Below are positions 20,664 through 31,228 of a stretch of DNA of 64,000 bases, in pieces. The notes below the pieces were generated by a model. It was not told the origin of the DNA and did no database searches. It saw only the letters and a program-made list of their open reading frames with translations. The DNA comes from Burkholderiaceae bacterium (GTDB lineage Bacteria > Pseudomonadota > Gammaproteobacteria > Burkholderiales > Burkholderiaceae_B). Both the position numbers and the translations under genes were made by a program. Numbering within the stretch: position 1 is the first letter of the stretch; every line of letters begins with the position of its first letter. The DNA lies in contig JANQYI010000009.1 in NCBI GenBank assembly GCA_030728985.1, forward strand, positions 1 to 64,000, in the 5' to 3' direction.

Positions 20664-21859
20664 ACATGCGTCTCCTTGATGGGGATCATTTTTCTTGTAG
20701 CCATCTTTTCACTTAGATTTGTGCGATCCTTGACCTCGCCCGCAAGCTGACCGCAAGCCGCATCGATATCATCGCCGCGCGTTTTACGGACTGTTGTCAC
20801 AATCCCCGCATCCATCAGATGTTGCGCAAAGATCCTAATGCGCGAAGCCAAGGAGCGCTTAAGTCCTGAGCCTGGAAAAGGATTGAAGGGAATCAAATTG
20901 AGTTTGCAATGAATACGACGCGCGAGATCGATCAACTGCTTGGCATGCTGATCGCTGTCATTGACGCCATCAAGCATCACGTATTCAAACGTAATAAAGT
21001 CTCTCGGCGCAAACTCCAGATAACGCTCGCAAGCAGCAAGTAGTTCATTGAGTGGATATTTTTTGTTGAGGGGTACCAACTCATCGCGCAGCGCATCATT
21101 TGGTGCGTGCAAAGAAACAGCGAGCGCGACCGGACAGTCCTGGGACAAGCGATCCATCATGGGGACAACTCCCGAGGTCGACACCGTCACGCGCCTGCGC
21201 GATAAACCATAGGCATTGTCATCAAGCATCATGCGCAAGGCGGCAAGCACCGGCTCGTAGTTGAGCAAAGGCTCGCCCATACCCATCATGACTACATTGC
21301 TGATAAGGCGCGTATCGCTTGTCACGGCCATTGCATTTGAACTCAAGACTGAGCCCGCCTTAGGGCTAGAGGACTGCATGGGCGAAGGGATACGGGCCGA
21401 AGCCAGATCTTGCATCAACTCGTGCCGCGCCCACCAAAGTTGTCCAATAATCTCTGCCGCAGTGAGGTTTCGATTAAAGCCCTGATGACCCGTCGAACAA
21501 AATCTGCAGGCGACATTGCAGCCTGCTTGACTCGAAATACATAGTGTTCCGCGATCATCTTCGGGAATAAAGACCGATTCGATCGCATTGCCCTGCCCCA
21601 CATCAAACAGCCACTTTCGAGTGCCATCCGTAGAGCGGTGCTGAGTTAAAACCTTGGGAGCTTGAACGACGCATGATTGCTCGAGTTGCGCGCGAAAGTC
21701 GCGTGCAAGATCGGTCATATCGTCGAATTGACTCGTGCCTCGCTGATGCACCCATTTTTGCAACTGCCGGGCACGAAATGGCTTGCCCCCCCACTGCCCC
21801 ACTAGCTGGGTCAGTGCCGGAGCGTCAAGCCCAAGCAAGTTGATCGGTTCAGGATGCAT
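20660..21859 (-). CDS. rlmN: 23S rRNA/tRNA A2503/A37 C2-methyltransferase RlmN
   Basis: Radical SAM methyltransferase that makes 2-methyladenosine in 23S rRNA and some tRNAs. The 399-residue protein (ATG at 21859, [16 protein letters not shown]) has the cluster motif Cys114-x3-Cys118-x2-Cys121 (GCNVACRFC), [13 protein letters not shown] and [10 protein letters not shown]-terminal cysteine (DIDAACGQL) fits the catalytic methyl-carrier. About 35 residues rich in Ser/Pro/Ala (about 151-187) are inserted just before [10 protein letters not shown]. The TTG at 21880 would add seven residues. Confidence 0.95.
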   Translation of the reverse strand: MHPEPINLLGLDAPALTQLVGQWGGKPFRARQLQKWVHQRGTSQFDDMTDLARDFRAQLEQSCVVQAPKVLTQHRSTDGTRKWLFDVGQGNAIESVFIPEDDRGTLCISSQAGCNVACRFCSTGHQGFNRNLTAAEIIGQLWWARHELMQDLASARIPSPMQSSSPKAGSVLSSNAMAVTSDTRLISNVVMMGMGEPLLNYEPVLAALRMMLDDNAYGLSRRRVTVSTSGVVPMMDRLSQDCPVALAVSLHAPNDALRDELVPLNKKYPLNELLAACERYLEFAPRDFITFEYVMLDGVNDSDQHAKQLIDLARRIHCKLNLIPFNPFPGSGLKRSLASRIRIFAQHLMDAGIVTTVRKTRGDDIDAACGQLAGEVKDRTNLSEKMATRKMIPIKETHV

Positions 21860-21889
21860 GCGCGATGTGCCACGAGCCAAGCAACCGAA

Positions 21890-22315
21890 TTAACGGCTGT
21901 GGATGTTAATTTCAGGGAAAAAGAAGGCAATCTCTGCCTTCGCCGTTTCAGGAGCGTCAGAGCCGTGAACCGCGTTAGCGTCAATGCTGTCAGCGAAATC
22001 AGCACGGATGGTGCCTTTTTCTGCTTTCTTGGGGTCTGTTGCACCCATCAGATCACGGTTTGTCTGAATCGCGTTTTTACCCTCGAGGGCTTGAACGAAA
22101 ACAGGACCAGAGATCATGAAATCCACCAAGTCTTTGAAAAAAGGACGGGCACTGTGAACCGCATAAAAACGCTCTGCGTCAGCACGCGACAAATGCATCA
22201 TGCGCGCGGCGATCACTTTTAAGCCAGCGCCTTCAAAGCGGGCAATAATCTGACCAACGACATTTTTTGCCACTGCATCAGGCTTGATAATCGAGAGGGT
22301 ACGTTCGACTGACAT
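21890..22315 (-). CDS. ndk: nucleoside diphosphate kinase
   Basis: Transfers the gamma phosphate between nucleoside tri- and diphosphates. The 141-residue protein begins [15 protein letters not shown] and carries the active-site His117 in [12 protein letters not shown], plus the nucleotide-binding [15 protein letters not shown]. The ATG at 22315 is preceded by GGAG at good spacing; a TTG at 22327 is not needed. First gene of the ndk-to-hisC run. Confidence 0.98.
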   Translation of the reverse strand: MSVERTLSIIKPDAVAKNVVGQIIARFEGAGLKVIAARMMHLSRADAERFYAVHSARPFFKDLVDFMISGPVFVQALEGKNAIQTNRDLMGATDPKKAEKGTIRADFADSIDANAVHGSDAPETAKAEIAFFFPEINIHSR

Positions 22316-22471
22316 GTAAAACTCCAATAAATCTCAATAAAAACAGGGACTTTGCGTGTGCTAACCCTAGCCCTTGATTCTAGCATGCCACATCTGCCCA
22401 CAACACCCTAAAATAGCGTGTTATTCGCTATTCGGCGATGCCTTGCGACCCAACTTTTACCGGATATTTTG

Positions 22472-25345
22472 ATGAATCAGCCCAATACGACCCCAGACGG
22501 GGAACTTTCCAAAAGTTTTGAACCTGCCACCCTCGAGGCGCGCTGGTATCAGGAGTGGGAAAAACGGGGCTATTTTGCCGCGGGTCAGCACACCCAGGCT
22601 GGTCCTGGCGCGGGCGTCCCCTATGCGATTCAGTTTCCCCCACCCAATGTGACGGGAACCCTGCACATGGGGCATGCCTTTAACCAGACCATCATGGACG
22701 GTTTGATCCGCTATCACCGCATGCTGGGGCATGACACGGTGTTTGTCCCAGGTACGGATCACGCGGGTATTGCCACCCAGATCGTGGTCGAACGCCAGCT
22801 GGATGCTCAGAAAACCTCGCGTCATGACCTTGGTCGCGAAAAGTTCATCGAAAAGGTCTGGGAATGGAAAGAACTATCCGGAAACACCATCACCAATCAG
22901 GTGCGTCGACTGGGCGCCTCCGCCGACTGGCCACGCGAATACTTCACCATGGACAAGCAAATGTCAGCTGGCGTGGTGGAAACGTTTGTTCGACTCTTTA
23001 AGCAAGGTTTGATTTATCGCGGCAAACGCCTAGTCAACTGGGATCCAAAGCTCCTGACGGCGGTTTCGGATCTCGAGGTGCAATCCGTCGAGACCGACGG
23101 TCATCTCTGGCACATCACTTACCCCTTTGTCGAGGGTCCCCAAACCATTACCCATGAGGACGGTCGACAAGAAAGCATCCAAGGCATGACGATTGCCACC
23201 ACCCGCCCTGAAACGATGCTTGCCGACGGAGCATTGTGTGTCCATCCTGAGGATGCACGCTATCAGCACCTTGTTGGAAAAATGGTCGATCTCCCCCTTT
23301 GCGATCGCCAGATTCCGATCATTGTGGATGATTTCGTCGACCCTGCCTTCGGGACGGGTTGCGTCAAAATCACGGGCGCACATGACTTTAACGACTATGC
23401 CTGCGCCATGCGACACAACCTGCCCTTGATTGTGATTTTTACGCTTGACGCAAAAATCAATGAACAAGGTCCACCACAGTTTCGTGGTCTCGACCGCTAC
23501 GAGGCACGTAAAGCGGTTGTTGCAGAGCTCGACGCAAAAGGATTTTTAGTTAAAGTCGACGCCCACAAAATGATGCAGCCTCGGGGTGATCGGACTGGCG
23601 AGGTTCTCGAACCCATGCTCACCGATCAATGGTTCGTGGCCATGAGCAAGCCTGCACCCGCCAACACGCTGCACCCGGGTAAGAGTATTACCGAAGTCGC
23701 GTTGGACGTTGTAGCCAAAGGAGAGGTTGAATTCTTTCCCAGCAACTGGACGACCACGTATAACCAGTGGCTCGAAAACATTCAGGACTGGTGCATTTCA
23801 CGTCAATTGTGGTGGGGCCATCAAATTCCTGCTTGGTATGCGCCCGACGGTCAAGTATTCGTGGCGCACGACGAACAAGATGCCTTGAAGCAGGCCCAAG
23901 ACGCCGGCGTCCAAGGGCCGCTGGTACGCGATCCAGACGTGCTGGACACATGGTTTTCGTCGGCGTTAGTTCCCTTCACCACCATGGGCTGGCCTGAAAA
24001 AACTCCAGATTACGATCGTTACTTGCCTTCCAGCGTCTTAGTCACAGGTTTTGACATCATCTTTTTCTGGGTCGCCCGCATGGTGATGATGACTACGCAC
24101 CTGACCGGTCAAGTCCCCTTTAAGCACGTATACGTTCACGGCCTGATCCGCGATGCAGAGGGTCAGAAAATGAGCAAATCAAAAGGAAACACGCTCGATC
24201 CAGTAGATCTGATTGACGGTGTTGATTTGGAAACACTAGTCAAAAAACGGACCTTCGGCCTGATGAACCCCAAGCAAGCGGGCGCCATTGAGAAAGCGAC
24301 TCGCCGCCAGTTTCCCGAGGGTATCCCTGCCTTTGGAAGCGATGCCCTGCGTTTTACGATGTCCGCTTACGCCACACTCGGTCGCAATATCAATTTTGAT
24401 CTTAAGCGCTGCGAGGGATACAGAAATTTTTGTAACAAGCTATGGAACGCCACCCGCTTTGTATTGATGAACACCGAGGGGCAGGATATGGCACCCGTCG
24501 ACGCAAGCGCGCAAAGCTTCGTTGACAAATGGATCATTAGCCGACTTCAACTACTCGAGCTTGATGTCGCGAAGGGATTCGCCGACTATCGCTTCGACAA
24601 TATCGCCAATGCGCTTTATCACTTTGTCTGGGACGAGTATTGCGACTGGTACCTAGAGCTTTCCAAAGTTCAAATTCAGAACGGTACGCCCGAGCAGCAA
24701 CGGGCAACGCGCCGCACGCTGATTCGGGTGTTGGAAGCGATTCTCCGGTTAATGCATCCAATCATGCCCTTCATCACCGAAGAGCTATGGCAAAAAGTTT
24801 CCCTTGTTGCCGGTAAGCGATCCGCGGATGAGGTCTCGAGCGTTTCCATACAGCCTTTTCCTCAGGCCGATTTACAAGCCATGGATGCACAGGCCTGCGC
24901 GCAAGTAGATCTGCTCAAAGGTCAAGTCGAGGCTGTTCGTGCCCTACGTGGTGAAATGAATCTCTCGCCCGCGGCACGGGTTCCCTTGATTGTCGAGGGT
25001 CCCCAAGACATGCTGCTACAGCATGCGCCGTATCTTGCCGCGCTGGCTAAGCTCTCGGGGGTTGACGTCGTGAACACCTTACCCGACGATGGCGCGCCTG
25101 TTCAGGTTGTCGGTCAAACGCGACTGATGCTCAAAGTGGAGATTGATGCCGCTGCGGAACAAATACGCCTAGACAAAGAAATCGCCAGACTTGAAGGTGA
25201 AATCAACAAGGCCCAGGCCAAGCTTTCAAACGAGTCATTTGTTGCCCGCGCACCTGCGGCTGTGGTCGAGCAAGAGCAAAAACGTGTCGCACAATTTGGC
25301 GAGACACTCGCTCAAGTCAAAGGGCAACGCGCTAGATTAGATTGA
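22472..25345 (+). CDS. valS: valyl-tRNA synthetase
   Basis: Charges tRNA-Val and edits mischarged threonine. The 957-residue class I synthetase has the HIGH-type motif HMGH (65-68, [15 protein letters not shown]), the CP1 editing domain ([32 protein letters not shown]), KMSKS at about 565, and the C-terminal tRNA-binding coiled coil (about 890-957). The ATG at 22472 is preferred over an upstream GTG at 22418. Divergent from ndk; its 3' end overlaps the convergent trmD by 14 bp. Confidence 0.97.
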   Translation: MNQPNTTPDGELSKSFEPATLEARWYQEWEKRGYFAAGQHTQAGPGAGVPYAIQFPPPNVTGTLHMGHAFNQTIMDGLIRYHRMLGHDTVFVPGTDHAGIATQIVVERQLDAQKTSRHDLGREKFIEKVWEWKELSGNTITNQVRRLGASADWPREYFTMDKQMSAGVVETFVRLFKQGLIYRGKRLVNWDPKLLTAVSDLEVQSVETDGHLWHITYPFVEGPQTITHEDGRQESIQGMTIATTRPETMLADGALCVHPEDARYQHLVGKMVDLPLCDRQIPIIVDDFVDPAFGTGCVKITGAHDFNDYACAMRHNLPLIVIFTLDAKINEQGPPQFRGLDRYEARKAVVAELDAKGFLVKVDAHKMMQPRGDRTGEVLEPMLTDQWFVAMSKPAPANTLHPGKSITEVALDVVAKGEVEFFPSNWTTTYNQWLENIQDWCISRQLWWGHQIPAWYAPDGQVFVAHDEQDALKQAQDAGVQGPLVRDPDVLDTWFSSALVPFTTMGWPEKTPDYDRYLPSSVLVTGFDIIFFWVARMVMMTTHLTGQVPFKHVYVHGLIRDAEGQKMSKSKGNTLDPVDLIDGVDLETLVKKRTFGLMNPKQAGAIEKATRRQFPEGIPAFGSDALRFTMSAYATLGRNINFDLKRCEGYRNFCNKLWNATRFVLMNTEGQDMAPVDASAQSFVDKWIISRLQLLELDVAKGFADYRFDNIANALYHFVWDEYCDWYLELSKVQIQNGTPEQQRATRRTLIRVLEAILRLMHPIMPFITEELWQKVSLVAGKRSADEVSSVSIQPFPQADLQAMDAQACAQVDLLKGQVEAVRALRGEMNLSPAARVPLIVEGPQDMLLQHAPYLAALAKLSGVDVVNTLPDDGAPVQVVGQTRLMLKVEIDAAAEQIRLDKEIARLEGEINKAQAKLSNESFVARAPAAVVEQEQKRVAQFGETLAQVKGQRARLD

Positions 25346-26120
25346 GTAAAAACTGCTCATCCGCTTTGGTGAGCAAGCCTTGTTGTCTTGCTTGCTCGAG
25401 CAAATCGGGGCGATTTTTAGCCGTGAGTGCAAGAGACTGCTCACGGCGCCAGCGCGCAATATTGGCATGGTTTCCAGACAATAAAACGGGAGGCACTGGC
25501 TGATCCCACAGCACCTCAGGTCGGGTGTAATGTGGGCTGTCCAGCAGGCCTGAAATAGAGGCCTGAAAAGAGTCCTGCAGAGAAGAGTCACCGTGATGAA
25601 GAGCGCCTGGCATCAGCCTGACGGCAGCATCAATCATGGCAAGTGCTGCGACTTCGCCCCCAGACAAAACAAAGTCTCCGAGGGACCATTGTTCATCGAC
25701 GCACTCATCGATCAATCTCTGATCCACACCTTCGTAGCGGCCGCAGACAAATATTGCACCCTCGGAATGTGCGAGATGAGCCGCATCCGCCTGCTCAAAG
25801 CGCTTGCCAGCCGGCGACAACAAGATAACCGGAGCAGCAGACGCAGGGATGACAGCAGGTATAACCTGGGAGGAAAAAGTCTCACCTCGGGCGGCATGGA
25901 CAGCGAGTATCGTTTGCTTGAGCGGCTCGGCCATCATCACCATACCAGGGCCGCCACCATAGGGACGGTCGTCAACCGTCCGGTGTACATCCTCGGTAAA
26001 ATCGCGCGGATTCCATGCTTGAAGCGTCCAGATTCCTTGGTTGTGGGCGCGTCCCGTCACCCCCAAGTCGCGCACCACACCAAACATATCAGGAAACAAG
26101 GTGATGACGTCAATACGCAT
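25332..26120 (-). CDS. trmD: tRNA (guanine-37-N1)-methyltransferase TrmD
   Basis: Methylates G37 next to the anticodon to prevent frameshifting. The 262-residue SPOUT enzyme opens [13 protein letters not shown]. It has the trefoil-knot SAM loops ([35 protein letters not shown]) and the C-terminal helical domain. Two adjacent ATGs (26123, 26120) are possible. It follows rimM by a few bases. The usual next gene rplS is not present; instead trmD runs tail to tail into valS. Confidence 0.96.
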   Translation of the reverse strand: MRIDVITLFPDMFGVVRDLGVTGRAHNQGIWTLQAWNPRDFTEDVHRTVDDRPYGGGPGMVMMAEPLKQTILAVHAARGETFSSQVIPAVIPASAAPVILLSPAGKRFEQADAAHLAHSEGAIFVCGRYEGVDQRLIDECVDEQWSLGDFVLSGGEVAALAMIDAAVRLMPGALHHGDSSLQDSFQASISGLLDSPHYTRPEVLWDQPVPPVLLSGNHANIARWRREQSLALTAKNRPDLLEQARQQGLLTKADEQFLLNLI

Positions 26121-26129
26121 CATGAGGCC

Positions 26130-26771
26130 TTAGAGTTCGAGAGGCCAATCAGTTTCGATTCGACGAGCCGCAATGTCAACATGCTGGACATGTGCAGCAA
26201 CAAAAGGCACCAAAATCTCTTCGGGACGGCCTTTGGTATCAAGAATGACTGTGGGCGGATGCTCCTCAGAAGGGACTTGATCACCCTCGAGCCCCATCCT
26301 CTGTACACGCAGAATCGCATGCGCGCCGTTGTCAACAACTTCAAGGACTAAACCGACGAGTTGAGCATCGCTATAGACATAACAATTCTCAAGATCTACC
26401 CAATAAAACTCATCGGCTTGCGCTTTGGGAAAGAATTGTCTGGAAACATGCACGGTGTACCCGCGCAGGGACTCAGCCAGATCACGATCATCCACCTGCT
26501 CCAGATCCGCAACAATCGAAGCGCCTTGTGGGCGAACTTGCTTGACAGTGTGCGGACGAAACTTGACAGCGTCTGAAGACTCAGCTGATTGAAAAGAAGG
26601 AGGAAGAGAAAAAATAGGTGGAGCTAACCACCAGACAGGTGCTGCCCGCAAAACCAAACTTTGCGCTGAATGCGGTTGTACTTTGACCCAACCTCGTACG
26701 CCATACGCTGACACGATACGACCTAATTCGATTAGGTCATCCGGCGCTTGTTGAGCGCCTATGTCAGCCAT
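26130..26771 (-). CDS. rimM: 16S rRNA processing protein RimM
   Basis: 30S assembly factor that binds ribosomal protein S19. The 213-residue protein has the N-terminal RimM barrel (ELGRIVSAYGVRGWVKVQP) and the C-terminal PRC-barrel (FYWVDLENCYVYSDAQLVGLVLEVVDNGAHAILRV, ILVPFVAAHVQHVD). About 30 extra residues (WWLAPPIFSLPPSFQSAESSD) lengthen the N-terminal barrel. Part of rpsP-rimM-trmD. Confidence 0.94.
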   Translation of the reverse strand: MADIGAQQAPDDLIELGRIVSAYGVRGWVKVQPHSAQSLVLRAAPVWWLAPPIFSLPPSFQSAESSDAVKFRPHTVKQVRPQGASIVADLEQVDDRDLAESLRGYTVHVSRQFFPKAQADEFYWVDLENCYVYSDAQLVGLVLEVVDNGAHAILRVQRMGLEGDQVPSEEHPPTVILDTKGRPEEILVPFVAAHVQHVDIAARRIETDWPLEL

Positions 26772-26802
26772 GGCGGTATACGAAGTCAGTCAAACGATGC
26801 GA

Positions 26803-27063
26803 TCAAGCCGCTGTCGCGACTTTTGCAGAGAAGTCTTTGACCAGACGGGCAACCGCTGGAGACAACTGCGCACCCACTCCTGTCCAATATTGGACACGAT
26901 CAAGCGCAATACGAAGACGCTCTTCGTTTGCATTTGCAACTGGGTTGTAAAAACCAACGCGCTCAATGAAACGACCATCACGGCGATCACGGGAATCGGT
27001 CGCAACGAGGTTGTAAAAAGGACGTTTCTTGGAGCCGCCACGGGCTAGGCGAATCACCACCAT
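26803..27063 (-). CDS. rpsP: 30S ribosomal protein S16
   Basis: The 86-residue protein begins [34 protein letters not shown], the S16 signature. The ATG at 27063 has AGGGA about 8 bases upstream; a longer frame starting at 27129 lacks conservation. First gene of the rpsP-rimM-trmD unit. Confidence 0.98.
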   Translation of the reverse strand: MVVIRLARGGSKKRPFYNLVATDSRDRRDGRFIERVGFYNPVANANEERLRIALDRVQYWTGVGAQLSPAVARLVKDFSAKVATAA

Positions 27064-27098
27064 ACGTAATCCCTTGAAAATGTTCAGTAAAGCCTGCA

Positions 27099-27107
27099 AG
27101 TATAGCA
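27099..27107 (-). promoter_or_regulatory. extended -10 promoter candidate for rpsP-rimM-trmD
   Basis: The minus strand reads TGCTATACT, an extended -10, about 35 bp upstream of the rpsP ATG in the gap after tusA. The -35 region is weak. Confidence 0.45.
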
Positions 27108-27142
27108 CCAAACAACGCGCGTCCAGCATTTATTTCAAATGA

Positions 27143-27385
27143 CTATTTCAAACGACGCTCTAAATAATGCGTCACGCTGCCCTCTTGCTCGACCTGCGCG
27201 AGCAGAGCATTGCCAGTTTGCTTGCAAAAAGCCTGAAAATCACGAACCGCACCCCGGTCCGTTGTAATCACGCGCAACACGTCACCGGCATGGAGCGTGG
27301 CCAAGGCCTTTTTTGCCCGCAAAATAGGCAAAGGACAGGCCATGCCAGTAGCATCCACCGTCTCTTTGAATACCGGAGGCGTCAT
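27143..27385 (-). CDS. tusA: sulfurtransferase TusA-family protein
   Basis: An 80-residue SirA/TusA-like protein. The family carries persulfide sulfur for tRNA thiolation and other sulfur transfers. The CPxP motif is present ([15 protein letters not shown], active Cys17), as is the [12 protein letters not shown] helix. Its ATG overlaps the alaS stop (ATGA). Because the chromosome may hold other TusA-like proteins, the exact pathway is not certain. Confidence 0.85.
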   Translation of the reverse strand: MTPPVFKETVDATGMACPLPILRAKKALATLHAGDVLRVITTDRGAVRDFQAFCKQTGNALLAQVEQEGSVTHYLERRLK

Positions 27386-30015
27386 TTGGCTTCGACCCAG
27401 GCTTTTACGCTGGCCAAACTGGCTGGCAAAGCCGCCAAGTCGGTACCCCCACCCATCGCCATTTCTGGACGACCGCCCCCCTTGCCTCCAATCTGTCCCG
27501 CAACAAAACCGACTAATTCGCCTGCCTTGATCTTGGCATGGAGGTCAGGCGTGATACCCGCCACCAAACTGATTTTGCTATCGGCCGAGGCGGTCGCCAG
27601 CAATACAACGGCAGATTTAAGACGGTCTTTGAGTTGATCCACCATCGAGCGGAGATCTTTGGGATCGACACCCTTGACCTCAGTGACCAGCAATTTAAAA
27701 CCAGCAGGCATTTCAATCGCGGCCTCTGTCAGTGAGTGACCGGCATTGGATGCAAGTTTCGCACGTGCTTGGTCAAGCTCTTTTTCCGTGGCTTTCAACT
27801 GATCTTGCAATAATCCGATTCTCTCAGGGAGCTCGGCAGGCTGAGTTTTCAACGCGGCGGCCGCGCGCTGGACAGTCGCATTTAATTGCTGGACCCAAGC
27901 CAACGCATTCGCGCCAGTCACCGCCTCGATACGCCGAACGCCAGCGGCAACACCGCCTTCGGTGATCACCTTGAACAATCCAATATCACCCGTACGCGCG
28001 ACGTGCGTGCCACCACAAAGCTCGCGTGAAAAGCCGATGTCGAGCACGCGCACGCTGTCACCATACTTTTCACCAAACAACGCAACCGCTCCGCCTTTAA
28101 CCGCATCGTCATACGACATAGTCTGTGCAACTGCGGCCTGATTATTCAACACCTCAGCATTGACAATCGCCTCCACGCGCGCGATCTCCTGTTCGGACAA
28201 CGGGGCATCATGGGCAAAGTCGAAACGCGTCTTGTCGCCATCAACCAGAGAGCCACGCTGCTGGACATGCCCTCCCAGCACCTGACGCAAAGCCTTGTGC
28301 ATTAAGTGCGTTGCAGAATGGTTGCGCACCGTACGGGAGCGTTGCTCGGCATCGACCGTCGCGGTCACCGGATCGCCCACAGAAAGGACGCCAGAAGCGA
28401 GACGACCATGATGACCAAACACGCCGGGCTGAATCTTTTGTGTGTCAAGCACATCAAACTGTGTCGTGCCGGCCGTCAAAGATCCCGTATCGCCCACTTG
28501 ACCACCGGACTCCGCATAAAAAGGTGTGTTGTCAAGCACGACAATCGCATCTTGTCCCGCCGAAATACGCTCAACAGCAGCACCTCCCACATAGAGCGCC
28601 AAAACCTTGCCCGGACGCTGAAGATGTTCGTAACCCTCAAAGACGGTCTGCGCGCCTGAATAAGAGAGGCCCTCGACCATCTTGAATTTACCTGCCGCAC
28701 GCGCTTGATCTCTCTGGCGCTCCATGGCGACCTCAAAACCCGCCTGATCAACATCGACTCCGCGCTCGCGACATATATCCGCAGTCAGATCAACAGGGAA
28801 CCCATAAGTGTCATAAAGCGTAAAAAGCGTATTGCCGTCCAGAATCTGTGTCTGGTCCTTTTGAACAACAGGCAATGCAGACAGGGCCGCATCCAAAATC
28901 TTCATGCCATGCTCAAGCGTTTCGCCAAAGCGCTCCTCTTCTTGGCGCAAGACTTGCTCCACTCGCGCTGCATTGTTGGCGAGCTCGGGATATGCCTCAC
29001 CCATTTGCTTAACCAGATCAGGCACTATTTTGTAGAAAAAAGGCTGGCTTTGACCGAGCTGATAGCCATGGCGCAATGCGCGACGAATAATGCGGCGCAA
29101 CACATACCCCCTGCCCTCGTTACTGGGGATGACACCATCCACGACGAGAAAACAACATGCGCGGATATGGTCAGCAATGACCTTGAGCGAGTTGTTAGAT
29201 AGATCTTTGCAACCCGTCTCACGCGCGGCGGCGGCGATCAGCGCCACAAACAAATCAATCTCGTAATTGGAGTGCACATGCTGCAATACAGCCGCAATTC
29301 GCTCAAGCCCCATACCCGTATCGACGCAAGGCTTTGGCAGCGGCGTCATCTTGCCAGCGGCATCCCGTTCGAACTGCATAAACACCAAGTTCCAAATTTC
29401 GATATACCGATCGCCGTCCTCCTCCGGAGAGCCTGGAGGTCCTCCCCAAATGTCTGCGCCGTGATCATAGAAAATCTCAGTGCAAGGACCGCAAGGACCT
29501 GTATCCGCCATCTGCCAGAAATTGTCCGATGCGTAACGGCTACCTTTATTGTCTCCGATGCGGATAATGCGCTCAGGCGGGACACCGATTTCTTTTTCCC
29601 AGATTTCATACGCCTCGTCGTCTTCTTGGTACACCGTCACCCAAAGTTTTTCCTTGGGTAGGCCGTACGCGCCGGTCAGCATTTCCCAGGCGAAAGCGAT
29701 GGCATCACGCTTGAAATAGTCACCGAAACTAAAATTACCCAGCATCTCAAAAAAGGTGTGATGCCGCGCGGTGTAACCTACATTTTCCAGATCGTTGTGC
29801 TTGCCGCCGGCTCGTACGCTGCGTTGAGAGGAAGTTGCGCGCGTGTAGGGGCGAGCGTCCTTGCCCGTAAAAACGTCTTTAAACTGAACCATGCCCGAAT
29901 TGGTAAACAAAAGGGTAGGATCATTGCCAGGCACCAATGATGACGATGGCACGATCGTGTGCCCTTTGGACTGGAAGAACTGCAAAAATTTCTGGCGGAT
30001 TTCGGTCGTTTTCAT
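27382..30015 (-). CDS. alaS: alanyl-tRNA synthetase
   Basis: Charges and edits tRNA-Ala. The 877-residue class II enzyme opens [29 protein letters not shown]. It has motif 2/3 residues ([38 protein letters not shown]), editing-site zinc ligands (NHSATHLMH and [13 protein letters not shown]) and the C-terminal glycine-rich C-Ala domain ([15 protein letters not shown]). Full length. Confidence 0.98.
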   Translation of the reverse strand: MKTTEIRQKFLQFFQSKGHTIVPSSSLVPGNDPTLLFTNSGMVQFKDVFTGKDARPYTRATSSQRSVRAGGKHNDLENVGYTARHHTFFEMLGNFSFGDYFKRDAIAFAWEMLTGAYGLPKEKLWVTVYQEDDEAYEIWEKEIGVPPERIIRIGDNKGSRYASDNFWQMADTGPCGPCTEIFYDHGADIWGGPPGSPEEDGDRYIEIWNLVFMQFERDAAGKMTPLPKPCVDTGMGLERIAAVLQHVHSNYEIDLFVALIAAAARETGCKDLSNNSLKVIADHIRACCFLVVDGVIPSNEGRGYVLRRIIRRALRHGYQLGQSQPFFYKIVPDLVKQMGEAYPELANNAARVEQVLRQEEERFGETLEHGMKILDAALSALPVVQKDQTQILDGNTLFTLYDTYGFPVDLTADICRERGVDVDQAGFEVAMERQRDQARAAGKFKMVEGLSYSGAQTVFEGYEHLQRPGKVLALYVGGAAVERISAGQDAIVVLDNTPFYAESGGQVGDTGSLTAGTTQFDVLDTQKIQPGVFGHHGRLASGVLSVGDPVTATVDAEQRSRTVRNHSATHLMHKALRQVLGGHVQQRGSLVDGDKTRFDFAHDAPLSEQEIARVEAIVNAEVLNNQAAVAQTMSYDDAVKGGAVALFGEKYGDSVRVLDIGFSRELCGGTHVARTGDIGLFKVITEGGVAAGVRRIEAVTGANALAWVQQLNATVQRAAAALKTQPAELPERIGLLQDQLKATEKELDQARAKLASNAGHSLTEAAIEMPAGFKLLVTEVKGVDPKDLRSMVDQLKDRLKSAVVLLATASADSKISLVAGITPDLHAKIKAGELVGFVAGQIGGKGGGRPEMAMGGGTDLAALPASLASVKAWVEAK

Positions 30016-30084
30016 CGTGCGGCATCAAATAAGAGAAAAAGACGAGGCTGCGTTGAGACAACGCACCCTCAAGAATAGAGATAG

Positions 30085-30090
30085 ATTATA
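30085..30090 (-). promoter_or_regulatory. candidate -10 box of the alaS promoter
   Basis: The minus strand reads a perfect TATAAT 70 bp upstream of the alaS ATG, in the 163-bp gap after pilV. No convincing -35 hexamer sits at the right distance. A small dyad (ACCCC/GGGGT, 30121-30136) without a T run lies further upstream. Confidence 0.4.
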
Positions 30091-30178
30091 CGGGTTGCAC
30101 CCATCGCTTTAGGCTGGCGCACCCCATGCTGGGGGTATCTTGCCTAGCTCAGCACCTTGCTGCAAGCCAAACAGTCAG

Positions 30179-31228
30179 TCAGTTCAGGCAAAGGTAAGTA
30201 AAAAACTCGTTGTAAGAATGAAATGGATAACGCCAAACAGAAATGAGCGAGGGTGTGTAACCCTTGGGACAAGAGCAATCTCCGGTCATGGGGTTACGTC
30301 GATCAATATTGATTTCTGCAAGAGCATGGCAAGGAGAGTTAATACTCTCAATGTAATGGCCACCCCCAGACCTGGTGCTGTTTTGCCAAATACCGCCTTG
30401 GCAGACTAACAGGCCTGTTGCGCTGGACTGAGCGATCAAGCCCTCGGCCTCACACCCAGCGCCTTGATTTGCCACAGCGGCAAGTTGCAAATACTCACCA
30501 CTAGAAACGCGTCCCCCCGCCGTCACGCCACCTCCAGCCGACAATGGGCCTATCACATCAAGTTTGGCACCCAACTGAACATCGCGGCGCTCCTTCTGCC
30601 TCAAAAAACTGACTAGCGCGCTGGAGTCGTAAAAGCTGTGCAGAACGATCGATCCAATGGGTAAGGGCGCCATGTCGGACCTCGGTGGATTAGGCAGGTC
30701 AAGCGAGGGACCGCGCACCCGTTGCGGCGAAAGCGGCGTGACGCTCGCACCACGCCCGCCCAAAGAGGCAAGCACCTTTCCTAAACGGGTCATGGTACCG
30801 GCCGGATGACGTTGTGAATGTTGGGGTATCGCAATAGTGAGCGCCTCGAGCTTGCACCCTTGTGTCAAACACAAGCCAGTCGGCTTAACCAGCCTGACGC
30901 TGGTTTCATACTCAAGAGGAGCGCGCAAAGAGAATCCCCTGGGCAAATGCCCAGCTTGAATCAACTCATTCAGTGAAGGACGCCACACATCTTGATAATG
31001 TTTTGACGACGTGTCCTTGTCAGACAATCCGGTCAAAAGGTCTGCTTGTCGCACCAGCATCTGATCCACAGACTCCTTGACGGCGATTAACCATCTCGCC
31101 AGAGCCTCAGACGCAGCATCCTCGGACTGCTGAACCCAGGCTGAGGCTGACCAAACACCGATCAGCGAAGTCAATGCTGTCACCATGATCATTTCGATCA
31201 AAGAAAATCCGCTTTGCTCAACACGCAT
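30179..31228 (-). CDS. pilV: type IVb pilus minor pilin / tip adhesin PilV
   Basis: A 349-residue prepilin-like protein with a short leader and the cleavage/N-methylation site G7-F8-S-L-I-E12, followed by a hydrophobic stalk. Towards the C-terminus it has the PilV-type repeat-like segment (LGAKLDVIGPLSAGGGVTAGGRVSSGEYLQL) and GLLVCQGGIWQ, then a short cysteine-rich end (CSCPKGYTPSLIS). In R64-type pili PilV is the tip adhesin. No recombinase gene or inverted repeats of a shufflon are seen, so the tip appears fixed. Overlaps pilS by one base (TGATG); last gene of the locus. Confidence 0.85.
   Translation of the reverse strand: MRVEQSGFSLIEMIMVTALTSLIGVWSASAWVQQSEDAASEALARWLIAVKESVDQMLVRQADLLTGLSDKDTSSKHYQDVWRPSLNELIQAGHLPRGFSLRAPLEYETSVRLVKPTGLCLTQGCKLEALTIAIPQHSQRHPAGTMTRLGKVLASLGGRGASVTPLSPQRVRGPSLDLPNPPRSDMAPLPIGSIVLHSFYDSSALVSFLRQKERRDVQLGAKLDVIGPLSAGGGVTAGGRVSSGEYLQLAAVANQGAGCEAEGLIAQSSATGLLVCQGGIWQNSTRSGGGHYIESINSPCHALAEINIDRRNPMTGDCSCPKGYTPSLISVWRYPFHSYNEFFTYLCLN

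Noticed and set aside
30121-30136. ACCCC/GGGGT hairpin after pilV as a rho-independent terminator
   Set aside because: Stem of only 5 bp and no T run in the transcribed direction.
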